Source: Asterias amurensis (taxonomy: Eukaryota > Echinodermata > Asteroidea > Forcipulatida > Asteriidae). Taken from it: a stretch of 64,000 bases of DNA. The stretch lies in assembly GCF_032118995.1 (NCBI RefSeq), contig NC_092668.1:14735501-14799500 (forward strand). The letters run 5' to 3'. The notes beneath the pieces are model-generated. The model searched no databases. It saw only the letters and a program-made list of their open reading frames with translations, and was not told where the DNA came from. The stretch's first letter is position 1, and the number at the start of each line of letters is the position of its first letter. The position numbers and the translations under genes were made by a program. Positions 53,371-64,000 of this stretch are shown piece after piece.

Positions 53371-53545
53371 CACAAACAGTTTAGAACTGCTCTACCAGCC
53401 AGGCATTCTGCTCTACCAGCCAGGCTTCTTAAAGATGATGCCCATGATACCTATGGACTGTGAAAGGGGGTAACCCGGTTTCAGCCCTATGAGTAGGTGG
53501 AAACGTGCCCCTGGTGACAGTTGATTTGGGTTTAGTTAGTGTAGA

Positions 53546-53583
53546 ACCATGGAGGAATAAGACATTCCTTATTCCTCCATGGT
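53546..53583. repeat. Perfect 16-bp hairpin
   Basis: ACCATGGAGGAATAAG and CTTATTCCTCCATGGT are exact inverted copies separated by six bases. Confidence 0.9.
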
Positions 53584-54452
53584 AGAACTCTGGGATAAGA
53601 GTTTCACCATCTGACCATGGGATCAAGAAATACCTTTGAAACAGATCTGAATGCTTGGGGGTTGTATCCACAAAGTATCTCGCTCAAAAAAGCTATTTTG
53701 AAACTTGATGAAGTCTTTCATTCCAATATGTTTGTGTGATAAACTTTGATCTTGTAATGCTATAGCTTTTTAGCATCTAAAAGGAGCAATGGGTCACATT
53801 TGGTAGTAAAATAAACAGATAGAGGCAGTGCTGTCAGAGGTTCATGGATTTAAAGAAAATACACAAGATCCTAAAGTAGCCTAGGAATCATATACTGTGG
53901 CTGACTTGTTTACTTATGAAGTAAATACCAGATTGCAGTCCTGAAGGGTTGGTTGTGGATACCGCAAAATAAATACAAATAAACACAAGTAATCCTACAC
54001 TGCAAACTGGTTGCAAACACTCTCGGCATGGTAAATATGCATTGCACAAGCTGGATTACTACAGTGGATCTTGGGCACCCTGCCAAAGTGGGGATTAACT
54101 TTTAAGTGTACGCTTTTGCAGGAACTTTTAATTGTTTGGTGTGTACTCATTGGGCCATGGTGTAAGGTTGAGGTACCAACAGGGCCCAGAGCAGCGTGGA
54201 GAGCTTTTAGTTGGTAGCTCCTGGCAAAGTTTTGGCAGTGTCATGTGTAGACCCTGCATTTGTTGCATGACAGATAATTGCAAATAATTACCGCACAAAA
54301 GACTGTTTGTCTGTTAAGTCTACACTCAAACTAGTTTGCGTTATTGCTGTCTTGTTCATCATTCCGGGTGCCGTGCCGTAATTGAGTTTTCATAGTGTTC
54401 TTCCTTTACAGTGGCCCACTTTCCAAGTTCCGTTTGAATAGCTAAGGACCTC

Positions 54453-54846
54453 TTTAAAGGCAGTGGACACTATTGGTATTTACTCAAAATATTTATTGGC
54501 ATAAAACCTTTCTTGAATACGAGTAATGGGGAGAGGTTGATGGTATAAAACATTGTGAGAAACAGCTCCCTCTGAAGTGCCATAGTTTTCGAGAAAGAAG
54601 TAATTTTCCACGAATGTGATTTCAAGACCTCAGATTTAGAACTTGAGGTCTCGAAATCAACCAGAACCATCTAAACGCACACAACTTCGTGTGACAAGGG
54701 TGTTTTCTTCTTTCATTATTATCTCGCAACTTTGATGACCGATTGAGCTCAAATTTTCACAGGTTAGTTATTTTATGCATATGTTGAGATACACCAACTG
54801 TGAAGGCTAGTCTTTGACAATTACCAATAGTGTCCACTGCCTTTAA
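54453..54846. mobile_element. Intact TTAA-type MITE, 394 bp
   Basis: The ends are TTAAAGGCAGTGGACACTAT and ATAGTGTCCACTGCCTTTAA, a perfect 20-bp inverted repeat that continues into TGGTA and TACCA. With TTAA as target duplication the termini are AGGCAGTGG and CCACTGCCT. The centre contains GACCTCA and TGAGGTC in opposite orientation. It is the best-preserved copy of a family also present at 14115, 27244 and 63446. No coding sequence. Confidence 0.88.
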
Positions 54847-57800
54847 GAAAAAGTTTCAGTTGTTTATTGCTTTAAAAAAATAATGCATGCCAGGAATTTT
54901 ACAGTACACGAAGGCTGTAGCCTCTAGTTGCCCTGGTCGTGGCCTCGGCACCTTTTTAAAAACTCCCCAAAGACTTTCCATGACATATTTATTCTCACAC
55001 TAGATGTGCATGCAAAGAATGTAAAGCATAAGTTCCTTGCTAACCTGTGAAATGTGCTTCAGCTAAGCCTGGAGGAAGCTTACTACATGAGCTAAGCATC
55101 AACTATGCTTAAAATGCAAATATGCTGTTTTTTTTTATAACTTTTATAACGCTCAAAGCAGAGAGCTAAAAAAACTTCAACCCAGTCTGTTGACATCCAT
55201 AAACTTATTTGTGCCATTCCAGTCTGGGACCCCACACAAAGCCCCCCATTCCTTGGATATTAATAATTAATGAATTCTTCATTGATTATTGCGTTGACAA
55301 TAAGAACACTTGAGCGCCGAAATCTAAATCCTATTATCGGTAAATGGCTCACTGGTATCACATCGCTGAGAAATCTATGAGACTTCAAAACAACCTTCGC
55401 CTTTCCATTTGAGATTTAAAAAAAAAAATGATAATAATAGTGGGTTCTTATAGAGTTCTTATCCATCACTCAGTGATGCTTAAGGCACTTAACATTCAGT
55501 ATTTTCCTGTACTTAAGGTTGTTGAGCTTTAAGTACATATATGGGACCATTTTGTTTTCAAGAGCAGTTGCACTCACTGTTTTTATCCGACTAAATGCAA
55601 AGATATGATTTATCTCCTTTTTCATCACAGGTAAATAAACTTTGATATTGAGTATTTGAACATCTTTTTTTTTAATAAAAGATATTAAATTGTAAAACCA
55701 CAAGACTGTCAGACTTGTCTGCTCCTGAGTTTACTTGCCTAACACTTGCCCTGGGCCTGCGGTGGGGTGTTGAGTTTCGATCGCTAGAACATAGCCACTT
55801 ATTTTGATGAGTTTGTTCAGAGGTTGTAAGGTGTTGGTATGGTCTGTGGACACTGACAACCAGACGGAACTCAATTGAATATATTGCACAACTAGGACCA
55901 ATAAAACCATGTTCTCTTAAGAATGAAATTGAAAGGCCAAAGAAAAACAGTCCAACTCGTAAAGTCTATTAGGGTATAGGACCAAGGACACATAGATAAT
56001 TAATTCGGATGTCCATATAATTAATTGACGTCAATTGAGATGCCATTATGTGATTTGAAGACCCATAGCTGAGGTCCTTTGTACCGAAGTGTGGGAGATA
56101 ATCTTCCGTTACTCAGAATAGTTCTAAGGGGAGGGGGGGGGTCCTTTTGAGTAACCAGTACACATGTAGGTGTGAACTAGGCAACTGTTACCCAGGGACA
56201 GGGCTACCAAATCAGCAATCAATAAAAGCCTAACTAGAGGGTCCATGCCTGCAGCGCTTTGTTCATCTTATTGTGTTGTGATCTAAAAACAGATCCATTG
56301 TGGGGGTCAGCAAGTCAGCAACAAGCAGGAGCTCATAAAAACCTCTTTGGAAGTAACTGTTAGGTTTATGTTATTCCTGAAGATGGGCCTAAAGAGAGGT
56401 GTGCTGTAATGGTGGTATGAGGGGCTTAATTGATAAAATAGGCTTAAGGAGTTCAGTTATAAACTTATTTTCCAATAGGGGTGCACTTAATTCTACCTCC
56501 ATGACCCAACTAAATGAACTCACATAGCATACATACAGTGCAAAATGCTATGTAAAAAAAACCTTGGTAGCTCATGGTTTTTGAGGCATTGCATGGGAAG
56601 TTAACGGGTATCTTTCTCCATGGCAACACCATGTCTAAACATGTACCTGCTGGTTGTGAACTTGTTTTGCTTTATTTTATGTCCGCGGTGTAGATTTTTA
56701 CTTGGTAGCTTATTATTGAGAAATGGGGTGCTGAAAGTACTACAACTTCTGAAGGACTTGGGATCGCTTCGCAAAGTTTTCAGAGGATTAACGATGGCCT
56801 CTGGGGTTGTATCCCTCAAAAGGGGATTAAGGGAGGAGGTCTTGGGGATTACTGGACATCCATCATCCAGCCACTGGCAATGGAGCCTGTCTACAACTAT
56901 CTGTGCCTCCATAGTTAATCTCTGTCGTCAGAGGTGTTTAGCAATCGCAGCCTCTCTGTGGACCAACGATTGGATGGCTTCAAGTTAGATCCCCATGTTA
57001 GAATAGATCTCTTTGTAGGAGTATGGTACGAGGAAACTATAGTAGTGCCGTAGATACCACATGCTGATAATTACTATTGACTACAAGCAGAATACGCATT
57101 TCAGATTTGGGAACTCGGATAATAGAAAACTCTTACAGTTTACTGGCATTTTAAATCAGGTCTCAAATTTTGGACAAGTGATGGTACAGTAAGATATTTA
57201 GGTTGTATATTATTTGCAGTGAAGTGAGCAGAAACTTATTTTTTTATATATTTTTTTTGGAGGAGGGAGGGTGTCCTCTTGTGGGGAGGGTGTTTTCTTA
57301 ATTGTTTCCTCGCATTCTTCTTTTTTATGGGGGGGGGGTGGGGGCAAAAGAGGAGAGGACAGTGGATCTGAGTGGGTTGCTGTGAACGGGGTCTCTTGCC
57401 ATCCTCCGCCCCCTGGGTTAAATATTTGGACATTCAGCAGACCCTACTTCAATCCTCTGCATTCACCCCCCTACCTTGAGTTTAATCTAGGCCGTATAAG
57501 TCCACCCATTCCAGGGCCTTTTGGATTATCTCAGTTTGTGGTACCTCGTTAATCCCGCCATTTTCTGGTATTTACCCAGAAGAAAATCTCTCTTCAAATT
57601 TTAATAAAAAACTTCTTGAGACAGCTCAAGTGGTGAACTGAAAGTGTAATCCTACTTGTCGTAAAGTAGACTGAGCCAGACAACAGGTTTTCCGGGGGAT
57701 TGTTGCTCTGTAAGCAAACTGTTTTATGTCAAGCTTTATACGACCTAAATGGATTGAGTGTTTACTGTGTAGCGAGTCTCCGAAAGATAAATCTGTGATC

Positions 57801-58109
57801 AAGCGCAGGTTTGTTTTGACAAAACAATATTTGGAAACCCCGGTAGCAGTGATTTTTCCGCTTGTCTAGTTAGTAGCCTTGTGTTGTGTATACTTTTCGT
57901 CATAATCAGAGATTGGCTTAGATGATAAACGCATGTATTACGTAAGAAAGTAGAACGGTAGAATTGCTGGTTTGATTAATGGGTTTTGCAGGCGTGTGAT
58001 AAATAAGTGTTTTTTTCCTGATGTAGGATTTTTCATTGATCTTTTTGTCTCTTCATGTTCAGATTTTCTTGAAAGAAGCAAAACTACAATCACTTGAGAT
58101 GCAAGACCT

Positions 58110-58224
58110 GGGGTGGATTTCACAAAGAGTTGGAACTAGAGAAATTCTGACGGCTAGTCCTTAAGTTAGGACAAGTAACTCGAACAAGAAATTACTAGTC
58201 TTTAATATTTGTGAAATCCACCCC
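58110..58224. mobile_element. Short hairpin MITE (GGGGTGGATTTCACAAA ends), 115 bp
   Basis: GGGGTGGATTTCACAAA at the left and TTTGTGAAATCCACCCC at the right are perfect 17-bp inverted repeats. The interior includes CTAGTCCTTAAGTTAGGACA. A longer relative is at 63457-63629. Confidence 0.85.
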
Positions 58225-58951
58225 TAGCCCTCGTTGTGGCACACCCTACAGATTTCTGTTTTTAAGGGAAGGTATATGTTTGATAATCACTCTTAAAGTA
58301 AATGCCAATAAAAATTTACTTGGCTAGAAGTAAATCAGTTTGCGATAGTAAAGCATTTAGAGAAACAACAGTGAATTAAAAGAATGCAATTAGTACTGGC
58401 GTGTAGGATTGGTGTTAAGATCAACAGTGCCCTCAATAGGCTTTCAGCACTATTTCAGTGTCGTTTAATATTTATTCATTAAAAGAATGAACAAAATATC
58501 TGCAAGGGTTGTAATTGTGAGTGAGCCCTCTTGTGTTTGAGTTTGGCCAAGAAAAGAAAGTTGAAGCAGGGAACAGGGAAACGTGTATGGGAAACTCAAC
58601 TGCATTGTTAACAAATAATATATTCCTGCTTTATTGAGGCAATTAAAAAATTGGCTCATTCACTGACAAGTTTTCAAAAAATTGCTTCAAAACCGATAGC
58701 GGAACTTGTTCTTTTCTACTGATATCTTTACTCGACAAATTTCAGCTCTATAAAAGTAGGCCCTGGTCTGTTCATACTATATAAAAAAATGCTTATTACA
58801 GAAAAGCTTGCTCAGCATAAATAGTTAACCACCCAAAATGTCATAATTTACTTTAAATTCTGCTTTAAACAGCTTAGTGAAACTGTTGCCAGGTCCCTCT
58901 GTGAACATCTGCTCTGAAGTTGTAATTTAATATCTTTATCAATATTTATCA

Positions 58952-58980
58952 GATCCATGGTTGCCAAGCGACCATGGATC
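58952..58980. repeat. 10-bp hairpin
   Basis: GATCCATGGT and ACCATGGATC pair around TGCCAAGCG. It is a small isolated hairpin. Confidence 0.7.
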
Positions 58981-59009
58981 TGTTGCTGTATTGTGATCTT
59001 GTGCATGAA

Positions 59010-59031
59010 CCCCCCCCCCCCCCCCCCCCCC
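59010..59031 (+). repeat. Poly-C tract of 22 bases
   Basis: This is an uninterrupted C homopolymer followed by GCGCC. It is a probable length-polymorphic and assembly-sensitive site. Confidence 0.95.
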
Positions 59032-60044
59032 GCGCCACTCAGCAATACTAATTAGTCCTTTTCGATCTCTACATCTCGCTTGATGTAATCAAACAATGTC
59101 AATGTCGTTGGTAGATGGATTGTTAATATATGATAAGGGGGTTTGTTTCATTGTAGGGTTTCGGGTAAATTGTAGGACAGACTCTAGAACTAAGACAAGC
59201 ATGGTGTCTTTACCATTCAAATGACAGAGAGAGGTTTTATATTTAAGTGTCCAAACAGGTTACCTATCCAATTGCTTTTAAGGTAGAGGTAGTATTTTTT
59301 TAAAGGTAGTATCCCAACTTCTAAACACAAAACTAAACTCTCTGTTTCATGTTGTTTTTATGAAAATTTGTACTTAAAAAATGTGATTAAAGAAATTAGC
59401 TATGTCTGGGTGTTTTGTGATAATTATCCACAAACAATTGGTACCTTAAGGAAACAACAACTACAAAGGGGAAAATATAGGCCTAACAGACTGAAATGTT
59501 GTCATATTAAAACAAAAAACAATAGTTTAAAATGTAATAATTTTTGTAAACAAAAACTGATTCAGAAAACATCAAGGTGTATTGGCCAACTGGACTACAC
59601 ATGTGCTGAAATGTTGACCCCTGTCCACAGAGTTAGCTTCCATTAGTTGACCACTAATGATATTTAGAATAAAATTATAATTCTACAAATTATTTATCAT
59701 CGTGTCCACATTGAGCTCAATGTATTCAGAGTTAAAAGCAAACATTCAGTTCTGCCTGACCGCCACACAAAAGACACGAGACATTAAAAAAATACATCTG
59801 CTTTTATCATCCACGGAGATGACAACGTTAATACTCTGTTTGATTGTTGCCTAGCAACAGCAATCCCAACTCTTGACCTTTCAATCCAGAACTTAGGAAG
59901 GTCAAGCTCATCGGATTTTTAAGTCCTTCGTCATTCAAATTCCCTCTGGCAATTTGCAAGGAATCAATCTTGGTAGCATCTCTTAAGTGGAATGTCAAAG
60001 GCTAGATGAAGAAATGCAGTCTGTTTTTAAAATGTAATAGCTGT

Positions 60045-60190
60045 GGCCAATTCCAGAGAGCTGCCTTAGGAGATAATATTGCTACTAAATGTCTGCTCAG
60101 CAGAAATGAGCAGGATACCAGTCACAATGTGACTTGATAGGTTGGTTTGTAGTATTCTGGTAAGCACAATTATTTCTTGTGATTGGGCAC
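60045..60190. mobile_element. MITE of the GGGCCCAATTT family, diverged
   Basis: The left end is GGCCAATTCCAGAGAGCTGC; internal blocks are GATACCAGTCACAATGTGAC and ATTCTGGTAAGCACAATTA. It ends at GTGATTGGGCAC. The order of blocks matches the copy at 38950. Confidence 0.6.
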
Positions 60191-61326
60191 TGCATTACAT
60201 GGTTTCAAACAATTTTTACAAGATATTTTATTAGCCTGTAAGGTTGTTAGTGTAGGACATGTTCCAGTCTTTTTGAGTGCATTTGGTAACACGACTCTTC
60301 AGTTAATAGTTGTTGTAGACTTTGAAAGTCAATTGAAGACTGTGCATTATGATCAATCGTGTTCGCTGATGTTCATCCATTTATTCCTCTAGTTGGAAAT
60401 ACGCTAGACCCAAATTAATACCACATAAATACTTACAATTGTCATTTAGTTGAGTACAAATGTAAGTATAATCGTGATTGATTGCCAAAGGTATTATTTA
60501 TCAATCTTACTTTGCAGTCAAGTCCAAACATCCTGAACACACACGCAGCCTATAATTATATTGTCACTCTCTCTTCAATTGTTTGACATTGGACGGAGCT
60601 ATAAATTACCTGACAGCTACTAATGTGCTTTTGTCTGTGATATTGAACACTCTGGTGTAATGTTGCATTCCCGTACTGATGGTAAGGAAAAGTAAATCAG
60701 CAATTTTCCTTAGCCTTGTTTGGACACCTTAGTTTGAGATTTGTTTTCTTAAGTGAAGGGCACGTCTTTACTTCTACTGGAAAGTTTCTAAGTCTGATAC
60801 TTTGTTCTTATGAGGGCGGGCAGTTTTAAATTGTTCAAGGGCAGCTGTCTAAGAGCGAAATGTACTGGACTGAACAGTTTGAAGGGGCACCAACATGACC
60901 AAGGCAATTGCCTTTTGTCTTTGTGGCATATCATGGCCGCATTTCTAGGGGCACCAAGGCTGTGACCAGGGTCATGGGCCGATCTTGCCTTCATATTTCA
61001 CAATATGGTCCGAGTTGAAGTTGTTTACAGATATCTCCTTGACTACTTTATCTTCCTTTAAATAATAGAGTTTTACTCCTTGCAATTACCGCTCAGTTTT
61101 GTTGTTGTTGAAATGAAGTTCTTGCCTCACTGCGTAATTTTTCCATCAACGCATCCAGGATCCATATTACTATGGATACCAAAGTAGGAGATGTGATGTT
61201 CACTGGAGTAAGCATAATGTGTTAAGTATCGCTATGGCAACATCATAACAAGATGAGGGGAGAAACAGACCGATGATTGTCACTGATGTAGGCCATTTAT
61301 TATAATCGTCTTGAATATCATAGTTC

Positions 61327-61863
61327 TTAAAGGGACACACCGGCTCACCGTTTACGCAATTTAGGGGTGTAGAATCATAAATAATGTTTTTATAGATGGT
61401 TGCTGTAAAAAAAATCATCAAAATGTCACGTATTTAGCGAAAAATTATATAAAAAACCAAAGCGGCCATATAACAAGCTTCCGTTACACGGACTCTTTGA
61501 ATGTGAATCTTACATTAGATTTTTCACCATTATTTACATTTTGTAGCGATAATTTGAATACATGATCTTTTTCGTCAATTATTCGTAAATAATTTTGTAA
61601 AAAAAAGATTTAAATTTGGTTAAGTAAGTTACTTTTAGACGGGTGAAAGTAAAACTAGCCCGGAAGGTCACGTGATTGTTTGTACCACTTTTTGGTAAGA
61701 ACAATCACGCGACCTGCGTTTTTGTCTTAAAATGCTCAAAAACGGCTAAATTTGATGATCTTTTTTAAGGACTGTTCTTCTTCATTTCTGGAAGACCGTT
61801 GAAGTCATATCTTAGTCTATTTTGTAGCCCAAATAGCCTAATTCGGCCGGTGTGTCCCTTTAA
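61327..61863. mobile_element. TTAA-type MITE with GGGACACACCGGC ends, 537 bp
   Basis: TTAAAGGGACACACCGGC at the left and GCCGGTGTGTCCCTTTAA at the right are perfect inverted repeats. An internal hairpin pairs GGTCACGTGATTGTT with AACAATCACGCGACC around 61667-61713. No transposase frame is present. The TTAA flanks match those of the other MITEs here, although the sequence is a separate family. Confidence 0.85.
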
Positions 61864-63304
61864 TATCATATTGCTTAATGTCAAAGTGCTTAATTATCGA
61901 TGTTCATTGTGTATCTAGGAAGAAAAAAAATTGGAAGATTTTTCTTTATATACCAGATGTAAGCTATTTCCTTTATTATAAGAAAATTTGATACTATCCA
62001 ATTTATTGGAAGTTGCCAAAGCTTCCTGGTTCTGCCGAAGGTTTCCTGAAACTTAACCAAACATTCCATCTTCTGATGAACAACTTTGAAAATCTCCCTG
62101 ATTATTGAAACGTTGTCTCTAGTCTACTGTAGTTTAGAATAAATGTAATTCTAAATGTCTCCCTGATTGTTGTTAATATTCTCCCTGATTGCAAGATGCA
62201 AATGTTGGCAGCGCTGCATTCTATTCTTGACTCTGAAATGCATCTCGTACCCCATGCTTATCAAAACAACCTAGCTAAAAAAATAATTTAGAAGTGACCC
62301 AGGGGCTTGCCTGTGGAAATAATGAAAGAGCATTTTCCACATCAATAATCGGGCAACAGCTGGTCATTAGCTGTAAGCAGATGATATTACACAGCAACAT
62401 TTTGGCCCACAGTTTGCCAATTGTGGAGCTACTAAAGAATTAAAGTGTAGCTTGTGTGATTAAAGCTGTAGGGTCTTTCAACAATATTGTGATATATTCC
62501 GAACAGCTGGAAAGCATACATAAAATGTGATGCAGTCAAGTCTCTAATTACAAAGAAAATCTCTACAGGTTTTTATAGCTCAGCATATAGGTCTTTATCA
62601 CGGAACCGGAAATATATTTCACAAGAATTTTAAATATTTCTTTCCTTTTATGCTAAGGTTTGCAGGAGGAGGTCTGGAATGGAAATGCTTTCAATTTTAT
62701 TTAGAAATTCTTTGGTTGCAAAATTAAGAATAAGTCGCTATTCCACTGTCCTTTTGGGATAGACTACAGGGTATTCATGAAGCTATTAAACTTAGCAACG
62801 CAGCTTCTTTTCCTGCCCAGGCGGGCAAGAATTGATAAGAATTTTCGCCGAATCCAAATCAGTCATTCCACATACTGTGGCTCTTAATATAATTACTTTT
62901 CTCCGAGGGGCTACAGCTGAAGAATCGTTGAAGACATTCGTTGGGCGTTGCAATCGGTGGCACATTAATTATCCCGCCCAAGGATGGCTGGCTCTATTAA
63001 TGATTGGCACAACGTCTTACGGGCTGGCGTTTCTACCGCATGAGGATCTCAAGGATGTCTCGATAAATTGTGGAGAAACCTTTCCCGAGTTTATGGTTTC
63101 TATCTGAATGATATACAGCCATTTGATCAGATATGTGTGAAATTCTACTTTCCATAGGTGTGGTTTCGCATTAAAGGCCTGGCAAAAATGTTGTTTCCTG
63201 TAAAAACTTGAGTTAAGCTGTTATCAATATGTTATCAAGATATTTTATCAAATTTCAAGCCTGTATGCTTTGTTTTTGAACAGACAACCAGGCATTTTTT
63301 CTTG

Positions 63305-63395
63305 AGTAAAGGGCACCATATGAGGACATTGTAAATTTCTACTGCATATCATTTCAAGGGCACCAAGGCAATGACCAGGGGGCATAAGGCCTGCT
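63305..63395 (+). repeat. Dispersed GGGCACCAAGGCAATGACC repeat copy
   Basis: AAAGGGCACCATATGAGGAC and TTTCAAGGGCACCAAGGCAA then TGACCAGGGGGCAT align with the copy at 35160. Its tail is the ancestor-like form of the unit amplified at 30226-30730. Confidence 0.65.
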
Positions 63396-63445
63396 TCTCT
63401 TATTAAATGCAAACTAACTTGTGCTTCATACATGGTAGCTCTTCC

Positions 63446-64000
63446 TTAAAGACACTGGGGTGGATTTCACAAAGGTAGTCCTAACTTAGGACTAGTCCTA
63501 GGCAATGCTTAGAGATAGGACCAGTCCTAAGTTAGGATGAGTTACTGGTCCTAACTTAGGACCAGTCCTATCTCTTAGCATTGCTTAGGACTAGTCCTAA
63601 GTTAGGACTACCTCTGTGAAATCCACCCCTGGACACTTATGGTAATAAATTGGTAAAGACCAGTCTTCTCACTTACTGTATCTCAACCTATGCATATATA
63701 ATAATAAACCTGTGAAAATTTGAGCTCAATCGGTCATCAACGTTTGGGTATAATAATGAAAGAAAAACAACCTTGTCCCACAGAGTTGTGCACTTTCAGA
63801 TGCTTGATTTCGAGACCTCAAATTCTAAATCTGAGGTCTCGAAATCAAATTCGATGAAAATTAACTTCTTTCTCGAAAACTACGTCGCTTCAGAGGAAGC
63901 CATTTCTCACAATGTTTTATGCTAGCAACCTCTCCCCATTACTCGTTAACAAGTAAGGTTTTGTACTGATAATTATTTTGAGTAATTACCAATAGTGTCC
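63446..64000. mobile_element. TTAA-type MITE interrupted by another MITE, reaching the window edge
   Basis: It starts TTAAAGACACT, is interrupted at 63457-63629, and resumes GGACACTTATGGTAAT. It contains GATTTCGAGACCTCAAATTC and ends with TTACCAATAGTGTCC at the last base. By comparison with 54453-54846, only about 10 bases of the right end lie outside the window. Confidence 0.8.
63457..63629. mobile_element. Hairpin MITE (TCCTAACTTAGGA type) nested in a TTAA-type MITE
   Basis: The ends GGGGTGGATTTCACAAAG and CTCTGTGAAATCCACCCC are inverted. Almost the entire 173 bp folds back: TAGTCCTAACTTAGGACTAG at both sides, with AGCAATGCTTAGAGA-like inner arms. It is a longer relative of the element at 58110. 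Confidence 0.85.

Larger units (their letters stand above)
48770..64000. other. Repeat-rich region without a recognised gene
   Basis: This may be the intron of the candidate gene beginning at 48524, or intergenic. It holds MITEs at 52188, 54453, 58110, 60045, 61327 and 63446, a SINE at 53243, hairpins at 51621, 53546 and 58952, a C homopolymer at 59010 and a G-rich tract at 57325-57345. Open frames exist at 56620-56988 (+) and 62832-63107 (+), but neither has a recognisable domain or convincing splice sites. Confidence 0.5.

Noticed and set aside
57271-57552. A 93-codon + frame rich in Gly and Pro
   Set aside because: It derives from the G-rich tract and neighbouring low-complexity sequence. 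No domain or splice context.
62832-63107. A 91-codon + frame near the right end
   Set aside because: There is no ATG near its start, no recognised domain and no clear splice sites. It could be chance.

Overview
The window reads as a stretch of nuclear genome from a marine deuterostome invertebrate, most likely a sea star or other echinoderm (inference). It is AT-rich, its genes are split by GT-AG introns, and orthologues of vertebrate ELOVL6, MARCHF1/8 and FUT10/FUT11 sit among a dense background of palindromic MITEs, tRNA-headed SINEs and tandem repeats. There is no operon structure, and no bacterial or CRISPR feature.

Layout. Positions 1-21 kb hold three fatty-acid elongase genes: two intronless ELOVL6-type genes on + (4482-5351, 9985-10899) and a two-exon elongase of the HVYHH class on - (17316-18192). 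At 21.7-24.1 kb a five-exon + gene encodes a secreted coiled-coil protein with a fibrinogen-like segment; it has its own TATA box and poly(A) signal. From 28.3 to 37.6 kb lies a three-coding-exon MARCHF8/MARCHF1-type membrane ubiquitin ligase. Its 8-kb first intron carries a 41-bp perfect hairpin, a 500-bp minisatellite, a SINE and a 1.6-kb array of fifty 32-bp units. At 43.9-47.1 kb a three-exon - gene encodes a FUT10/FUT11-type fucosyltransferase. Head to head with it, at 48.5-48.8 kb on +, are two short candidate exons whose frames join. From there to 64 kb I see only repeats, apart from one unrecognised open frame.

The three elongases share a pathway: microsomal chain extension of fatty acyl-CoA. 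The two ELOVL6-type proteins end in KKxx ER-retrieval signals. The other genes are unrelated to them. The strongest signals outside genes are the homogeneous 32-bp array with only two variable positions, a hAT-type MITE with an 8-bp target duplication and reiterated subterminal motifs, several palindromic MITEs flanked by TTAA, a nested MITE at the right edge, and a sequence on the - strand that matches the histone mRNA 3' stem-loop. No retrovirus-like or other capsid-bearing element was recognised. All homology calls come from reading motifs by eye; no database search was made.
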